NCBI GenBank assembly: GCA_903928045.1
Contig: CAIYPH010000005.1
Coordinates: forward strand, 1-7,301
DNA: 7,301 nt
Direction: 5' to 3'
Source of the DNA: an uncultured Rhodospirillales bacterium
GTDB lineage: Bacteria; Pseudomonadota; Alphaproteobacteria; Acetobacterales; Acetobacteraceae
Shown one piece after another: positions 1 to 6,044 of this stretch. The position numbers and the translations under genes are program-made. The notes beneath the pieces are model-generated. The model made no database searches. It saw only the letters and a list, made by a program, of their open reading frames with translations, and was not told where the DNA came from. Within the stretch, counting starts at the first letter, position 1; every line of letters begins with the position of its first letter.

Positions 1-53
1 CAGCTTCAAATCCCCTCTCCCTTGCCTTACCGTCCTGACAAGAGGAGACAAAA

Positions 54-944
54 ATGGACATCACCCGCATCGGCCCGCGCAATGGCGAGCTGGAATTTGT
101 CGGCGAGGTTTCGGGCATTGATCTCACGCGCCCCATCATCGCCGGGCAGGCCGCGGCGATCGAGGCTGGGATGGACCGGTTTGGCGTGCTGGTGTTCCAC
201 GGGCAGCATTTCACCGACGAGCAGCAGGTGGAATTCAGCCTCCATTTCGGGGAGCTGGAGACGACGCTGGCCAATTTGACCAAGCCGGCGGACCGGCGGT
301 TGAAGCTCAACATCGCCGACATCTCCAACCTCGACAAAAACAACGAGCTGCTGGCGCGCGACGACCGGCGGCGGATGTTCAATCTTGGCAATATGTTGTG
401 GCACTCCGACAGCTCCTTCAAGGCGACGCCGGCGAAGTATTCGCTGCTGTCCGGCCGCCAGGTGCCCAAAGCGGGCGGGGATACGCAGTTTGCCGACATG
501 CGGGCGGCCTGGGAGAGTTTCGACGCCGAGACCCAGGCGCTGATCGAGCCGCTGATCACCGAGCATTCGCTGATCTACTCGCGCGGGCAGCTTGGCTTCA
601 CCGAGTTCGACGCCGAGGAGCGGCGGGATTTCGCCCCGGTGCTGCAGCGCCTGGTGCGCACCCATCCGGTGACCGGGCGCAAATCGGTGTTCCTCTCCTC
701 CCATATCGGGGTGGTCCGCGGCATGCCGACGCCGGAGGCGCGGATGCTGATCCGCGACCTGACGGAGCTGGCGACGGCGCCGGCTTTCACCCACACGCAT
801 CGCTGGCGGGATGGCGACCTGGTGATGTGGGACAACCGGACGACCATGCACCGGGCCCGGCGCTACAACGATGTGGGGGAGGTGCGCGACATGCGCCGCA
901 CCACCATCGCCGGCGCGGCGACGGTGGCGCAGCAGGCGGCCTGA
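54..944 (+). CDS. TauD/TfdA-family Fe(II)/2-oxoglutarate-dependent dioxygenase
   Basis: This 296-aa protein is a probable cytoplasmic non-haem iron oxygenase that couples 2-oxoglutarate decarboxylation to hydroxylation of a small, often anionic, substrate. The facial triad is visible: H117 and D119 in WHSDSSFK, and H266 in DNRTTMHRARRY. R278 and R282 in RDMRRTTI align with the 2-oxoglutarate- and substrate-binding arginines of TauD, one residue further from the His than in TauD. T144 in GGDTQFADM fits the conserved co-substrate Thr. The length matches the family (about 280-300 aa). The ATG start has AGAGGAG at 41-47, six bases upstream. The WHSDSSFK and KYSLLSGRQVP style is closer to TfdA-like enzymes (aryloxyalkanoate, alkyl sulfate or similar substrates) than to taurine dioxygenase, but the substrate cannot be read from sequence. 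The next gene is convergent, so no operon partner is seen downstream. The family call is firm and the substrate is open. Confidence 0.94.
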   Translation: MDITRIGPRNGELEFVGEVSGIDLTRPIIAGQAAAIEAGMDRFGVLVFHGQHFTDEQQVEFSLHFGELETTLANLTKPADRRLKLNIADISNLDKNNELLARDDRRRMFNLGNMLWHSDSSFKATPAKYSLLSGRQVPKAGGDTQFADMRAAWESFDAETQALIEPLITEHSLIYSRGQLGFTEFDAEERRDFAPVLQRLVRTHPVTGRKSVFLSSHIGVVRGMPTPEARMLIRDLTELATAPAFTHTHRWRDGDLVMWDNRTTMHRARRYNDVGEVRDMRRTTIAGAATVAQQAA

Positions 945-971
945 GCGGGGGCGCGGGGTACGTGGACGGAG

Positions 972-997
972 GCGCTGCTTTTTTGAAAAAAGAGCGC
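972..997. terminator. T6/A6 hairpin between convergent genes, possible bidirectional terminator
   Basis: GCGCT (972-976) pairs with AGCGC (993-997). One bulged G then leads into CTTTTTT against AAAAAAG around a central G at 985, so the innermost pairs must open to form a loop. It lies 27 bp after the dioxygenase stop and about 85 bp beyond the stop of the convergent sulfotransferase gene. A U-run is therefore available inside the stem for either direction, although no free U-tract follows it. The position and symmetry support a shared terminator; no experiment is implied. Confidence 0.5.
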
Positions 998-1081
998 AAT
1001 ATGACCGGCGGATTGGCTTGTACCGCTCGCGCTCCGGGGAGAATGCTCAGGCGGGACGGCGTGGGTATAGAGCCTGTATGT

Positions 1082-2182
1082 TCACAAAGAGCCCTGCTTC
1101 TTTCCTCGCCTCACGTCACCCTGGGCCTTGCGCTCCATCGGCTTGCCGGTTAGCCGGCGTTGCGCCATCCGGGCGCTGCGCTCGCCAAGCGCGGCCATGT
1201 CGTCCGTCCCGCCGGCCGCGGCGAGGCGGCCGAGGAAGCGGGGGACCGCGCTTGCCATGGTCTTGAAGGTTGCAGACTCGGCCAGATCGAAGTTCGCGAT
1301 CAGGTTCAGCCCCAGTTTGAAGGCGTAGGTCTTTTCCTGGGGCGAGCCCTCGCGGAGCAGGCAATCCGTCGCATACTCGAACGTCGCCTCGAACGCCCTG
1401 TCCGCGATCGTGCGGAATTCGCTTCCCATATCCCGCGCTGGGAAGAAGCCGCGCGCGCTGATGGCTTCGCCGAGCTGCGCCGCGCCGATGCTGTCGAGGA
1501 AGGCCTGATGGTCGACGGACCGGCTGGTACGGCCGCTCTTGCGGCCGCGCTTGGCTTCCGCGGCAAGGAAGGCCGGGACCACGGTATCGGCTGGCGGGCG
1601 GCCACCGACATGCTCGATCACCCCGTTGAGCAGCGCGGTGTTCCGGCGGAACGCGGTTGCGTAATCCAATACGTGCAGATCCGTTGTGGTTTCGCCCATC
1701 CGTGCCAGGGAAATCATCCAGATCAACAGGGAGAATATGCCGGTGCGCGACTGGTCCCACTGATCCTTGGGGTCACGGGCCCGCTTCGTCCATGATCCGG
1801 CGACCTCCGCGGGATCGCGATAGATCAGGACGCTGCGCAACCTCTCGGTCTGCCGATGCATCGATTCTAGCACGAGGAAGTAGTTGGGATGTTTGTTGCC
1901 ATACGCGACCACCTCGCCCGCGGCCAGTTTTTCCCTCAGGATATTCCGCGACAGCTCGGTGATCCGTGCGTTCGACGCCTTCCATCGCGGGTCGAAGAAT
2001 GCGTCGGGCATCGGAAATGTTGCGTTGTCCTCGCGGAAGACGCCCTGGAAATACTCGTTCGCGCAGAAACATCCGGGGTCCGCGTTGATGGCGCGGCCCA
2101 ACACGGAGGTCCCGGAGCGGGCGGCGCCCAGGACGATGAAATCCAATCCAAGTTTCGTTGGTTTCACGTCGGTGTTCCCCAC
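1082..2182 (-). CDS. sulfotransferase family protein (PAPS-dependent type)
   Basis: This is a 366-aa protein from the preferred GTG at 2182. Near the N-terminus, FIVLGAARSGTSVLGR (residues 15-30) is the glycine-rich 5'-phosphosulfate-binding loop of sulfotransferases, in the R-S-G-T-S form. LRSVLIYRDPAEVAGSW (115-131) fits the 3'-phosphate-binding motif, with R122 and S130. The expected role is transfer of sulfate from PAPS to a hydroxyl or amine of a carbohydrate, lipid or other acceptor; the acceptor is unknown. The C-terminal 30 residues are very basic (RRLTGKPMERKAQGDVRRGKKQ), which is not part of the usual fold. An upstream in-frame TTG at 2305 would add 41 residues of low-complexity sequence and has no good ribosome site. 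GTG 2182 has AAGGAG nine bases upstream and puts the P-loop strand near the N-terminus, as is usual. Base composition dips locally (1681-1740 is about 53% GC), unlike the cyclase gene, which could reflect acquisition by transfer. It is divergent from the 117-aa gene and convergent with the dioxygenase. Confidence 0.88.
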   Translation of the reverse strand: MGNTDVKPTKLGLDFIVLGAARSGTSVLGRAINADPGCFCANEYFQGVFREDNATFPMPDAFFDPRWKASNARITELSRNILREKLAAGEVVAYGNKHPNYFLVLESMHRQTERLRSVLIYRDPAEVAGSWTKRARDPKDQWDQSRTGIFSLLIWMISLARMGETTTDLHVLDYATAFRRNTALLNGVIEHVGGRPPADTVVPAFLAAEAKRGRKSGRTSRSVDHQAFLDSIGAAQLGEAISARGFFPARDMGSEFRTIADRAFEATFEYATDCLLREGSPQEKTYAFKLGLNLIANFDLAESATFKTMASAVPRFLGRLAAAGGTDDMAALGERSARMAQRRLTGKPMERKAQGDVRRGKKQGSL

Positions 2183-2191
2183 GGTTCCGTG

Positions 2192-2197
2192 CTCCTT
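2192..2197 (-). promoter_or_regulatory. Shine-Dalgarno site deciding the sulfotransferase start
   Basis: The minus strand reads AAGGAG here, followed by nine bases and then GTG at 2182. This selects the GTG over the TTG at 2305. Confidence 0.75.
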
Positions 2198-2276
2198 GCC
2201 ATTCCCGCATCGGCCCGGGCCGGCGCCGCGCGACCGGATCGCGGATGTTCGCCTTGGGTCGTGCCGTTCGGCGGGT

Positions 2277-2305
2277 TGTGTCCCCGGTGATTCGATCCGT
2301 GTCAA
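2277..2305 (-). promoter_or_regulatory. possible sigma-70-type promoter for the sulfotransferase gene
   Basis: The minus strand has a perfect TTGACA at 2305-2300, then a 17-base spacer and GACACA at 2282-2277. The -35 is consensus but the -10 is poor. It lies about 95-120 bases before the GTG and directly beside the first 23-bp repeat. Chance occurrence is quite possible. Confidence 0.3.
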
Positions 2306-2314
2306 CTGACATGT

Positions 2315-2452
2315 CCTTTACCCGCGCCCGTTCCGGTCCTTCACGCGCGCCCGTTCCGGGCCTTCACCCGCGCCCGTTCCGGTCATTCACTCGCGCCCGT
2401 TCCGGGCCTTTACCCGCGCCCGTTCCGGTCATTCACTCGCGCCCGTTCCGGG
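2315..2452. repeat. six tandem 23-bp repeats in the divergent promoter region
   Basis: Units start at 2315, 2338, 2361, 2384, 2407 and 2430, each exactly 23 bp with no spacer. All share CGCGCCCGTTCCGG, preceded by a pyrimidine-rich CCTTTACC-, CCTTCACC- or CATTCACT-like segment. The last base alternates T, G, T, G, T, G, so there is a 46-bp higher-order repeat; units 1 and 5 are identical, as are units 4 and 6. In even units GCCCG-TTC-CGGGC can fold as a small hairpin. The period is not a multiple of three, so the array does not encode a repeat protein. The absence of unique spacers rules out CRISPR. Its place between two divergent starts suggests an operator or protein-binding array, or a slippage-prone satellite; the function is not established. 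Confidence 0.95.
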
Positions 2453-2475
2453 CGACGCGGCGGATCATACTGCCC

Positions 2476-2503
2476 TTGCGGCGGGGCGCTGGATCGGTAA
2501 TGA
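2476..2503 (+). promoter_or_regulatory. weak possible promoter for the 117-aa gene
   Basis: TTGCGG (2476-2481), a 16-base spacer and TAATGA (2498-2503) resemble a sigma-70 promoter loosely. The site lies 55 bases before the ATG at 2559, between the 23-bp array and the gene. The direct repeat GATCGG-TAAT-GATCGG overlaps the -10. The match is poor and the call is tentative. Confidence 0.22.
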
Positions 2504-2558
2504 TCGGAAGTCACGATCAATATGCGCGGCGCGCTGTACTGAAAGTCAGGAGACATCG

Positions 2559-2912
2559 ATGGGTACCTCGTTCACCCGCCCGACGCTTGTGGGCAACATC
2601 AATACCGCTTTCAGCGCCCGTAACATCAGCGGAACGGCCGACAGTGTGGCGCACCTCGCGGCGGAGGCCGATGCGTTCGACATCGTGCACGCGCTTGGGT
2701 TCTTCAACCTGCCTTCCGATGCCGAGCTTGCCGCCTACAAGGCCGATCTCAAGATCCCGCCGCTCAACAAGGCGATTCTGGCGCTGGCGTTCCAGACCGC
2801 GGTCGCGTCGAAAATCCCGCTGAGCTTCGCGATCGTGGGTGGCCATGCCGAGTCCGTGCAGGTCACGACGTCGGACAGCCTGATCTCGGTCGTGCTGACC
2901 CGCATCGACTGA
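2559..2912 (+). CDS. uncharacterised 117-aa protein
   Basis: I do not recognise this family. The start is well supported: AGGAG at 2548-2552 lies six bases before the ATG. There is no signal peptide, transmembrane segment, Cys or Trp. The protein appears to have two parts. Residues 1-65 are polar, with a probable helix around SDAELAAYKADL (53-64). Residues 68-117 have a helix-like LNKAILALAFQTAVASK (69-85) followed by an alternating, strand-like segment, FAIVGGHAESVQVTTSD (90-106) and SLISVVLTRID (107-117). The alternating hydrophobic pattern and the compact charged C-terminus suggest a small folded cytoplasmic protein. It lies 84 bp upstream of the GTG of the cyclase-ATPase gene on the same strand, with no clear terminator (no U-tract) between them. 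Co-transcription and a functional link, for example as a partner or input, are reasonable but inferred. Codon use is that of a real GC-rich gene. Confidence 0.8.
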   Translation: MGTSFTRPTLVGNINTAFSARNISGTADSVAHLAAEADAFDIVHALGFFNLPSDAELAAYKADLKIPPLNKAILALAFQTAVASKIPLSFAIVGGHAESVQVTTSDSLISVVLTRID

Positions 2913-2927
2913 GAATAAGGTTTATTC
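2913..2927. promoter_or_regulatory. perfect AT-rich palindrome (possible operator)
   Basis: GAATAA-GGT-TTATTC is a perfect 6-bp inverted repeat with a 3-bp centre. It begins with the base after the stop codon of the 117-aa gene and lies about 70 bp before the cyclase-ATPase start. Such an AT-rich symmetric site is conspicuous in this GC-rich sequence and has the form of a dimeric regulator site. It could also be a small hairpin at the 3' end of the first gene. No specific regulator can be named. Confidence 0.45.
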
Positions 2928-2948
2928 GGCCTCCCCATCGGGTCCATG

Positions 2949-2981
2949 ATGCCCGGCGGGCGCGATGCGCCCGTCCGGCAT
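2949..2981 (+). promoter_or_regulatory. long hairpin just upstream of the cyclase-ATPase ribosome site
   Basis: ATGCCCGGCGGGCGC (2949-2963) and GCGCCCGTCCGGCAT (2967-2981) pair at 13 of 15 positions around a GAT loop. The structure ends three bases before the Shine-Dalgarno AAGGA at 2985-2989. No U-run follows, so it is not a standard intrinsic terminator. The position fits a translational or mRNA-processing element in the intercistronic leader, or a REP-like palindrome. If the gene started at ATG 2946 instead, this would be coding sequence; the better ribosome site at 2985 argues against that. Confidence 0.55.
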
Positions 2982-2984
2982 GAC

Positions 2985-2989
2985 AAGGA
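2985..2989 (+). promoter_or_regulatory. Shine-Dalgarno site deciding the cyclase-ATPase start
   Basis: AAGGA is followed by seven bases and then GTG at 2997. The upstream in-frame ATGs at 2946 and 2949 have no comparable site, and the protein from GTG opens directly into the cyclase domain after a short polar leader. Confidence 0.75.
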
Positions 2990-2996
2990 ACGCCGC

Positions 2997-5900
2997 GTGA
3001 GTGAGACCACGACGCCCGCCCGGTCTGGCGGCACCGAGCCCGAGCTCCGGCGCGTCACCGTGCTGTTCGCCGATATCCAGGGCTCGACCGCGCTGATCCA
3101 GGGGCTCAATGCCGAGGATGCGGCGGATCTGATCGATCCGGCCTTGCAGGCGATGATCGAGGCCGCCGAGCGGTTTGCCGGGGCGGTCAGCCATCGCGGG
3201 GATGGGATCATGGCGGTGTTCGGCGCGCCGACGGTGGCCGAGGACCATGCGCTGCGCGCCTGCCTCGCGGCGCTGGCGATGCAGGATGCGGTGGACGGCG
3301 ACGGGATCGGGCGGGTGAAGCTGCGGATCGGCATTCACTCGGGGGAGGTGGTGTTCCGCCCCGTGCGGATCGGCGGGGTGCTGATGCACGACGCGGTCGG
3401 CATTGCCGTGCATATCGCCGCGCGGCTTGAGCAGAGCGCCGACACGGGGACCATCGTCGTCAGCGATGCGGTTCGCGCCATTGCCGAGCACTATATTCGC
3501 ACCACGCCCCTTGAGCCGGTGATCGTCAAAGGTGTCGACGCGCCGATCCAGAGTTATCGGCTGCTTGGCGCCGATCCGACGACCGATCGTTGGCGCGTGC
3601 GGGCGGCGCGTGGGCTGTCGCCCTTCGTCGGCCGGGCGGCGGAGATCCAGTCGCTGGAGGCGTGGCTGGCCCGGGGTGGGGTGCGGGCCGCGCACGTCAT
3701 CGGCCCGGCCGGCATCGGTAAGTCTCGTCTTGTGCATGAATGGTTGCGCCGGGCGAGTGGCCGCTCCATCGTGGCGTTTACCGGCGATCGCAACCGCCAT
3801 GCGGGGCCGTTCCATCCCGTCATCGCCTGGCTGCGCGCCTGGCTCGATATCCGGGACTCCGATAGCGTGGCGGAGCGGCGGGCGAAGTTGGCGGCGGGGC
3901 TGGCGGAGCTGCGGCACCCGGAAGCGGCGCCGGCGGATCAATTGGAGCGCCTGCTGGGGATCGGCGACCGCGCCACCATGTTGGCGCGGATCGATTTCGG
4001 CCCGCCCATCGCCGCGCTGATTGGCGCCCAGGCGGCGGGGCGCGACGTCATCGTGGTGTGCGAGGAGGCGGATAGTTTCGACTCCTCGACGCTCGAACTG
4101 ATCGAGTCGGCGCTGCCGCATCTCGCGTCGCCCGGCGTTCTGCTGCTCACGCTGAGCCGCGCCCGGGTGCGCATGCCGGGCCTGCCGCCGGGGGCGGCGC
4201 AGACATTGCTGCTGGCGCCGTTGTCGGACTCCGAGGCATCCGCGCTGCTCGGCGGCATCGACGCCGGGCGGGCCGCCGACCCGGCGTTGGCTGCCGATAT
4301 TCTGCGCAAGGCCGGCGGGAATCCGTTGTTCCTGGAGGAGGTCGCGCCGCTCGTGTCGGCGACCGTTCCCCGGGAGCTGGATGCGACGATCGCGGTGATC
4401 CCGGGGCGGGTCGAGGAGTTGATCGCCGATCGTCTCGGGCGCCTGAGCCCTGACTTGCGCCGGCTGGTGCAGCTCTGTGCCGTGGTGGGGCCCGACGTGC
4501 CGGCGCGCGTCATCGGCCCGCTGAGCGGCATGGCCGAGGCCGAGTTGCAGCCGGCGCTGGAGCGGCTTGCCGACGAGCAGCTGCTGTATGAAAGCCGGCG
4601 CTATCCCGACGCGATGTTCAGCTTCAAGCACGCGCTGACCCGCGACGTGGCCTATGGCACGATTCTCGCGGCGCGGCGCAGGGCGCATCATTCGGCGATC
4701 GTCGATATTCTCATTGGCGAGGGCGAGGCGGCGCGCGAGCGCAATATCGACGAGCTGTGCTACCATTCGCAGCGTGCTCAGCGATGGGACGACGCGATCA
4801 CCGCATTGCGCCAGGCCAGCAGCCAGGCGATCGCGCGTACCGCATTCCCCGCCGCGATGGCCGCTTTGCGGCGCGCCCGCGATATCGCCGACATGCCGGC
4901 GGCGACGGGGGCCACGGAGCGGGTACGACTCGATATCCTGATCGCCCTGGAATCGGTGGCCCGCTGGGTCGGCAGCTACGCCGAACTCACACCGATTCTG
5001 GACGAAATCGAGGCCCGCGCGACCGCCCTGGGCGACCGTGCGCATATTGCCAAGACCCTGGCGACACGGGTGCATGTCGCCAACATCCTCGGGCAGCTCG
5101 ACCATGCGATCGCGTTGGGCGAGCGGGCGCGGCGGGCGGCCGAGGTGGCGGGCGATGCGGCGCTGCATGTGACCGCGAGTTTCTACACCGGGCAATCCAA
5201 CTTCAACGCCGGCCGGCTGGCCGAGGCTGAGCGCGTGCTCGGGGAGACGCTCGACCGGCCGGAGAATGTGCCGCCGTATCGCACGCTGTGCCTCGGCACA
5301 CGGGCGATGTCTCGCGCGGTGCGGGGGGATTTCGTCGCGGCGATGGACGATATCGCGGTGATGAACCGCTGCGCCGCTGAGACCGTGCGGCCCTACGACC
5401 ATATCTTCGCCGACGCCGTGACGGGGTTCGTCGCCCATGAACGGCGCGACGCAGCGGTGGGGATGGCCGCTTTTGCCAGTGCGATCGCGCGCTCGGAGGC
5501 GGCCGGGATCATTCAATTGCTGCCGCCGGCGCTTGCGGGGCTGGGACATGCGCAATTGGTGATGGGTGACCACGCGACGGCGAGCGAAACCCTGTCCCGG
5601 GCGCATCGGATGTCGCGCGTTGAGCAGCGCTGGATGTTCCAGCTCTCGGCGGGTGTGGGGATGGCCCATGCGAGCCTGGCGCTCGGCGAGCCGGATCTTG
5701 CACGTGGCTTTGCCGAAGAGGCGGTGGCAATTGCCGATCGCTACGGTTTCGCCGCCTTTCGCGTGCCCGCAATGCGGGCGCTCGGCATGGTGATGGCGGC
5801 AACACGGGGCGGCGAGGCGGAAGGCGCGGCACGGCTGCGCGAGGCGCTCGCCGCGGCGGAGGCCGCCGGGATGCTGCCGGAGACCGCCCATGCCCATGCC

Positions 5901-6038
5901 GCGCTGGCGATTGCGGGTGTGGCGGGCGGCGAGCGGCATCGGGCCGAGGCGGCCGAGCGCTATGGGACGCTCGGATTGGATCGGCACCTGCACATCGTCG
6001 ACGCGGCGATGATGGGTGGCCGCACCCCTTATTTGTAG
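2997..6038 (+). CDS. class III adenylate/guanylate cyclase domain fused to a STAND-type ATPase and helical repeats
   Basis: This is a 1013-aa multidomain signalling protein, counted from GTG 2997. Residues 18-190 form a class III cyclase catalytic domain: RRVTVLFADIQGSTAL (18-33) carries metal Asp D26, GDGIMAVFGAP (68-78) carries D69, LRIGIHSGEV (109-118) is typical, and D132 and R143 occupy the base-recognition and transition-state Arg positions. H139 stands where classical cyclases have the catalytic Asn, as in other ATPase-fused members. Residues 208-480 form a P-loop ATPase of the AAA_16/STAND kind: FVGR (210-213), Walker A GPAGIGKS (236-243), a Walker B region VIVVCEEADSFDSSTLE (351-367) and GNPLFLEE (441-448). 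FKHALTRDVAYGTIL (543-557) is the usual post-ATPase motif. Residues 590-990 are helical, Ala-rich, TPR-like repeats. There is no signal peptide or membrane segment, so it is cytoplasmic. The likely role is cyclic nucleotide signalling or transcription-linked sensing through a ligand- or protein-binding repeat domain. The partner and input are unknown. Confidence 0.93.
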   Translation: MSETTTPARSGGTEPELRRVTVLFADIQGSTALIQGLNAEDAADLIDPALQAMIEAAERFAGAVSHRGDGIMAVFGAPTVAEDHALRACLAALAMQDAVDGDGIGRVKLRIGIHSGEVVFRPVRIGGVLMHDAVGIAVHIAARLEQSADTGTIVVSDAVRAIAEHYIRTTPLEPVIVKGVDAPIQSYRLLGADPTTDRWRVRAARGLSPFVGRAAEIQSLEAWLARGGVRAAHVIGPAGIGKSRLVHEWLRRASGRSIVAFTGDRNRHAGPFHPVIAWLRAWLDIRDSDSVAERRAKLAAGLAELRHPEAAPADQLERLLGIGDRATMLARIDFGPPIAALIGAQAAGRDVIVVCEEADSFDSSTLELIESALPHLASPGVLLLTLSRARVRMPGLPPGAAQTLLLAPLSDSEASALLGGIDAGRAADPALAADILRKAGGNPLFLEEVAPLVSATVPRELDATIAVIPGRVEELIADRLGRLSPDLRRLVQLCAVVGPDVPARVIGPLSGMAEAELQPALERLADEQLLYESRRYPDAMFSFKHALTRDVAYGTILAARRRAHHSAIVDILIGEGEAARERNIDELCYHSQRAQRWDDAITALRQASSQAIARTAFPAAMAALRRARDIADMPAATGATERVRLDILIALESVARWVGSYAELTPILDEIEARATALGDRAHIAKTLATRVHVANILGQLDHAIALGERARRAAEVAGDAALHVTASFYTGQSNFNAGRLAEAERVLGETLDRPENVPPYRTLCLGTRAMSRAVRGDFVAAMDDIAVMNRCAAETVRPYDHIFADAVTGFVAHERRDAAVGMAAFASAIARSEAAGIIQLLPPALAGLGHAQLVMGDHATASETLSRAHRMSRVEQRWMFQLSAGVGMAHASLALGEPDLARGFAEEAVAIADRYGFAAFRVPAMRALGMVMAATRGGEAEGAARLREALAAAEAAGMLPETAHAHAALAIAGVAGGERHRAEAAERYGTLGLDRHLHIVDAAMMGGRTPYL

Positions 6039-6044
6039 GGCCGA

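Larger units (their letters stand above)
2183..2558. other. 376-bp divergent intergenic region
   Basis: This region separates the sulfotransferase start (minus) from the 117-aa gene start (plus). It holds the 23-bp tandem array at 2315-2452, a possible minus-strand promoter at 2277-2305 and a weak possible plus-strand promoter at 2476-2503. Long reading frames cross it only as shadows: the 23-bp period shifts frame at each unit and no ribosome site supports a gene. I see no RNA gene in it. Confidence 0.7.

Noticed and set aside
1..38. Tail of an upstream plus-strand gene ending at TGA 36-38
   Set aside because: Only about a dozen codons are visible in that frame, with no recognisable motif, so it cannot be supported.
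27..851. 274-aa minus-strand open frame opposite the dioxygenase
   Set aside because: Antisense shadow of a gene with intact catalytic motifs; its composition is Arg/His/Pro-rich without recognisable features.
2183..2305. N-terminal extension of the sulfotransferase from TTG 2305
   Set aside because: The extra 41 residues are unstructured-looking, TTG is a rare start, and GTG 2182 has AAGGAG at good spacing.
2315..2452. CRISPR array
   Set aside because: The repeats are contiguous, with no unique spacers and no cas genes nearby; the same holds for the 51-bp array.
2158..2823. 221-aa plus-strand frame crossing the 23-bp array
   Set aside because: It overlaps the well-supported 117-aa gene in another frame and the sulfotransferase start. 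The repeat translates in shifting frames and there is no ribosome site.
2946..2996. Cyclase-ATPase start at ATG 2946
   Set aside because: No Shine-Dalgarno precedes it, and the segment forms a hairpin; GTG 2997 has AAGGA seven bases upstream.
2922..5993. 1023-aa open frame on the minus strand opposite the cyclase-ATPase gene
   Set aside because: It mirrors a clear multidomain gene, is full of Arg, His, Pro and Gln as expected of an antisense shadow in GC-rich DNA, shows no domain motif and has no proper ribosome site.
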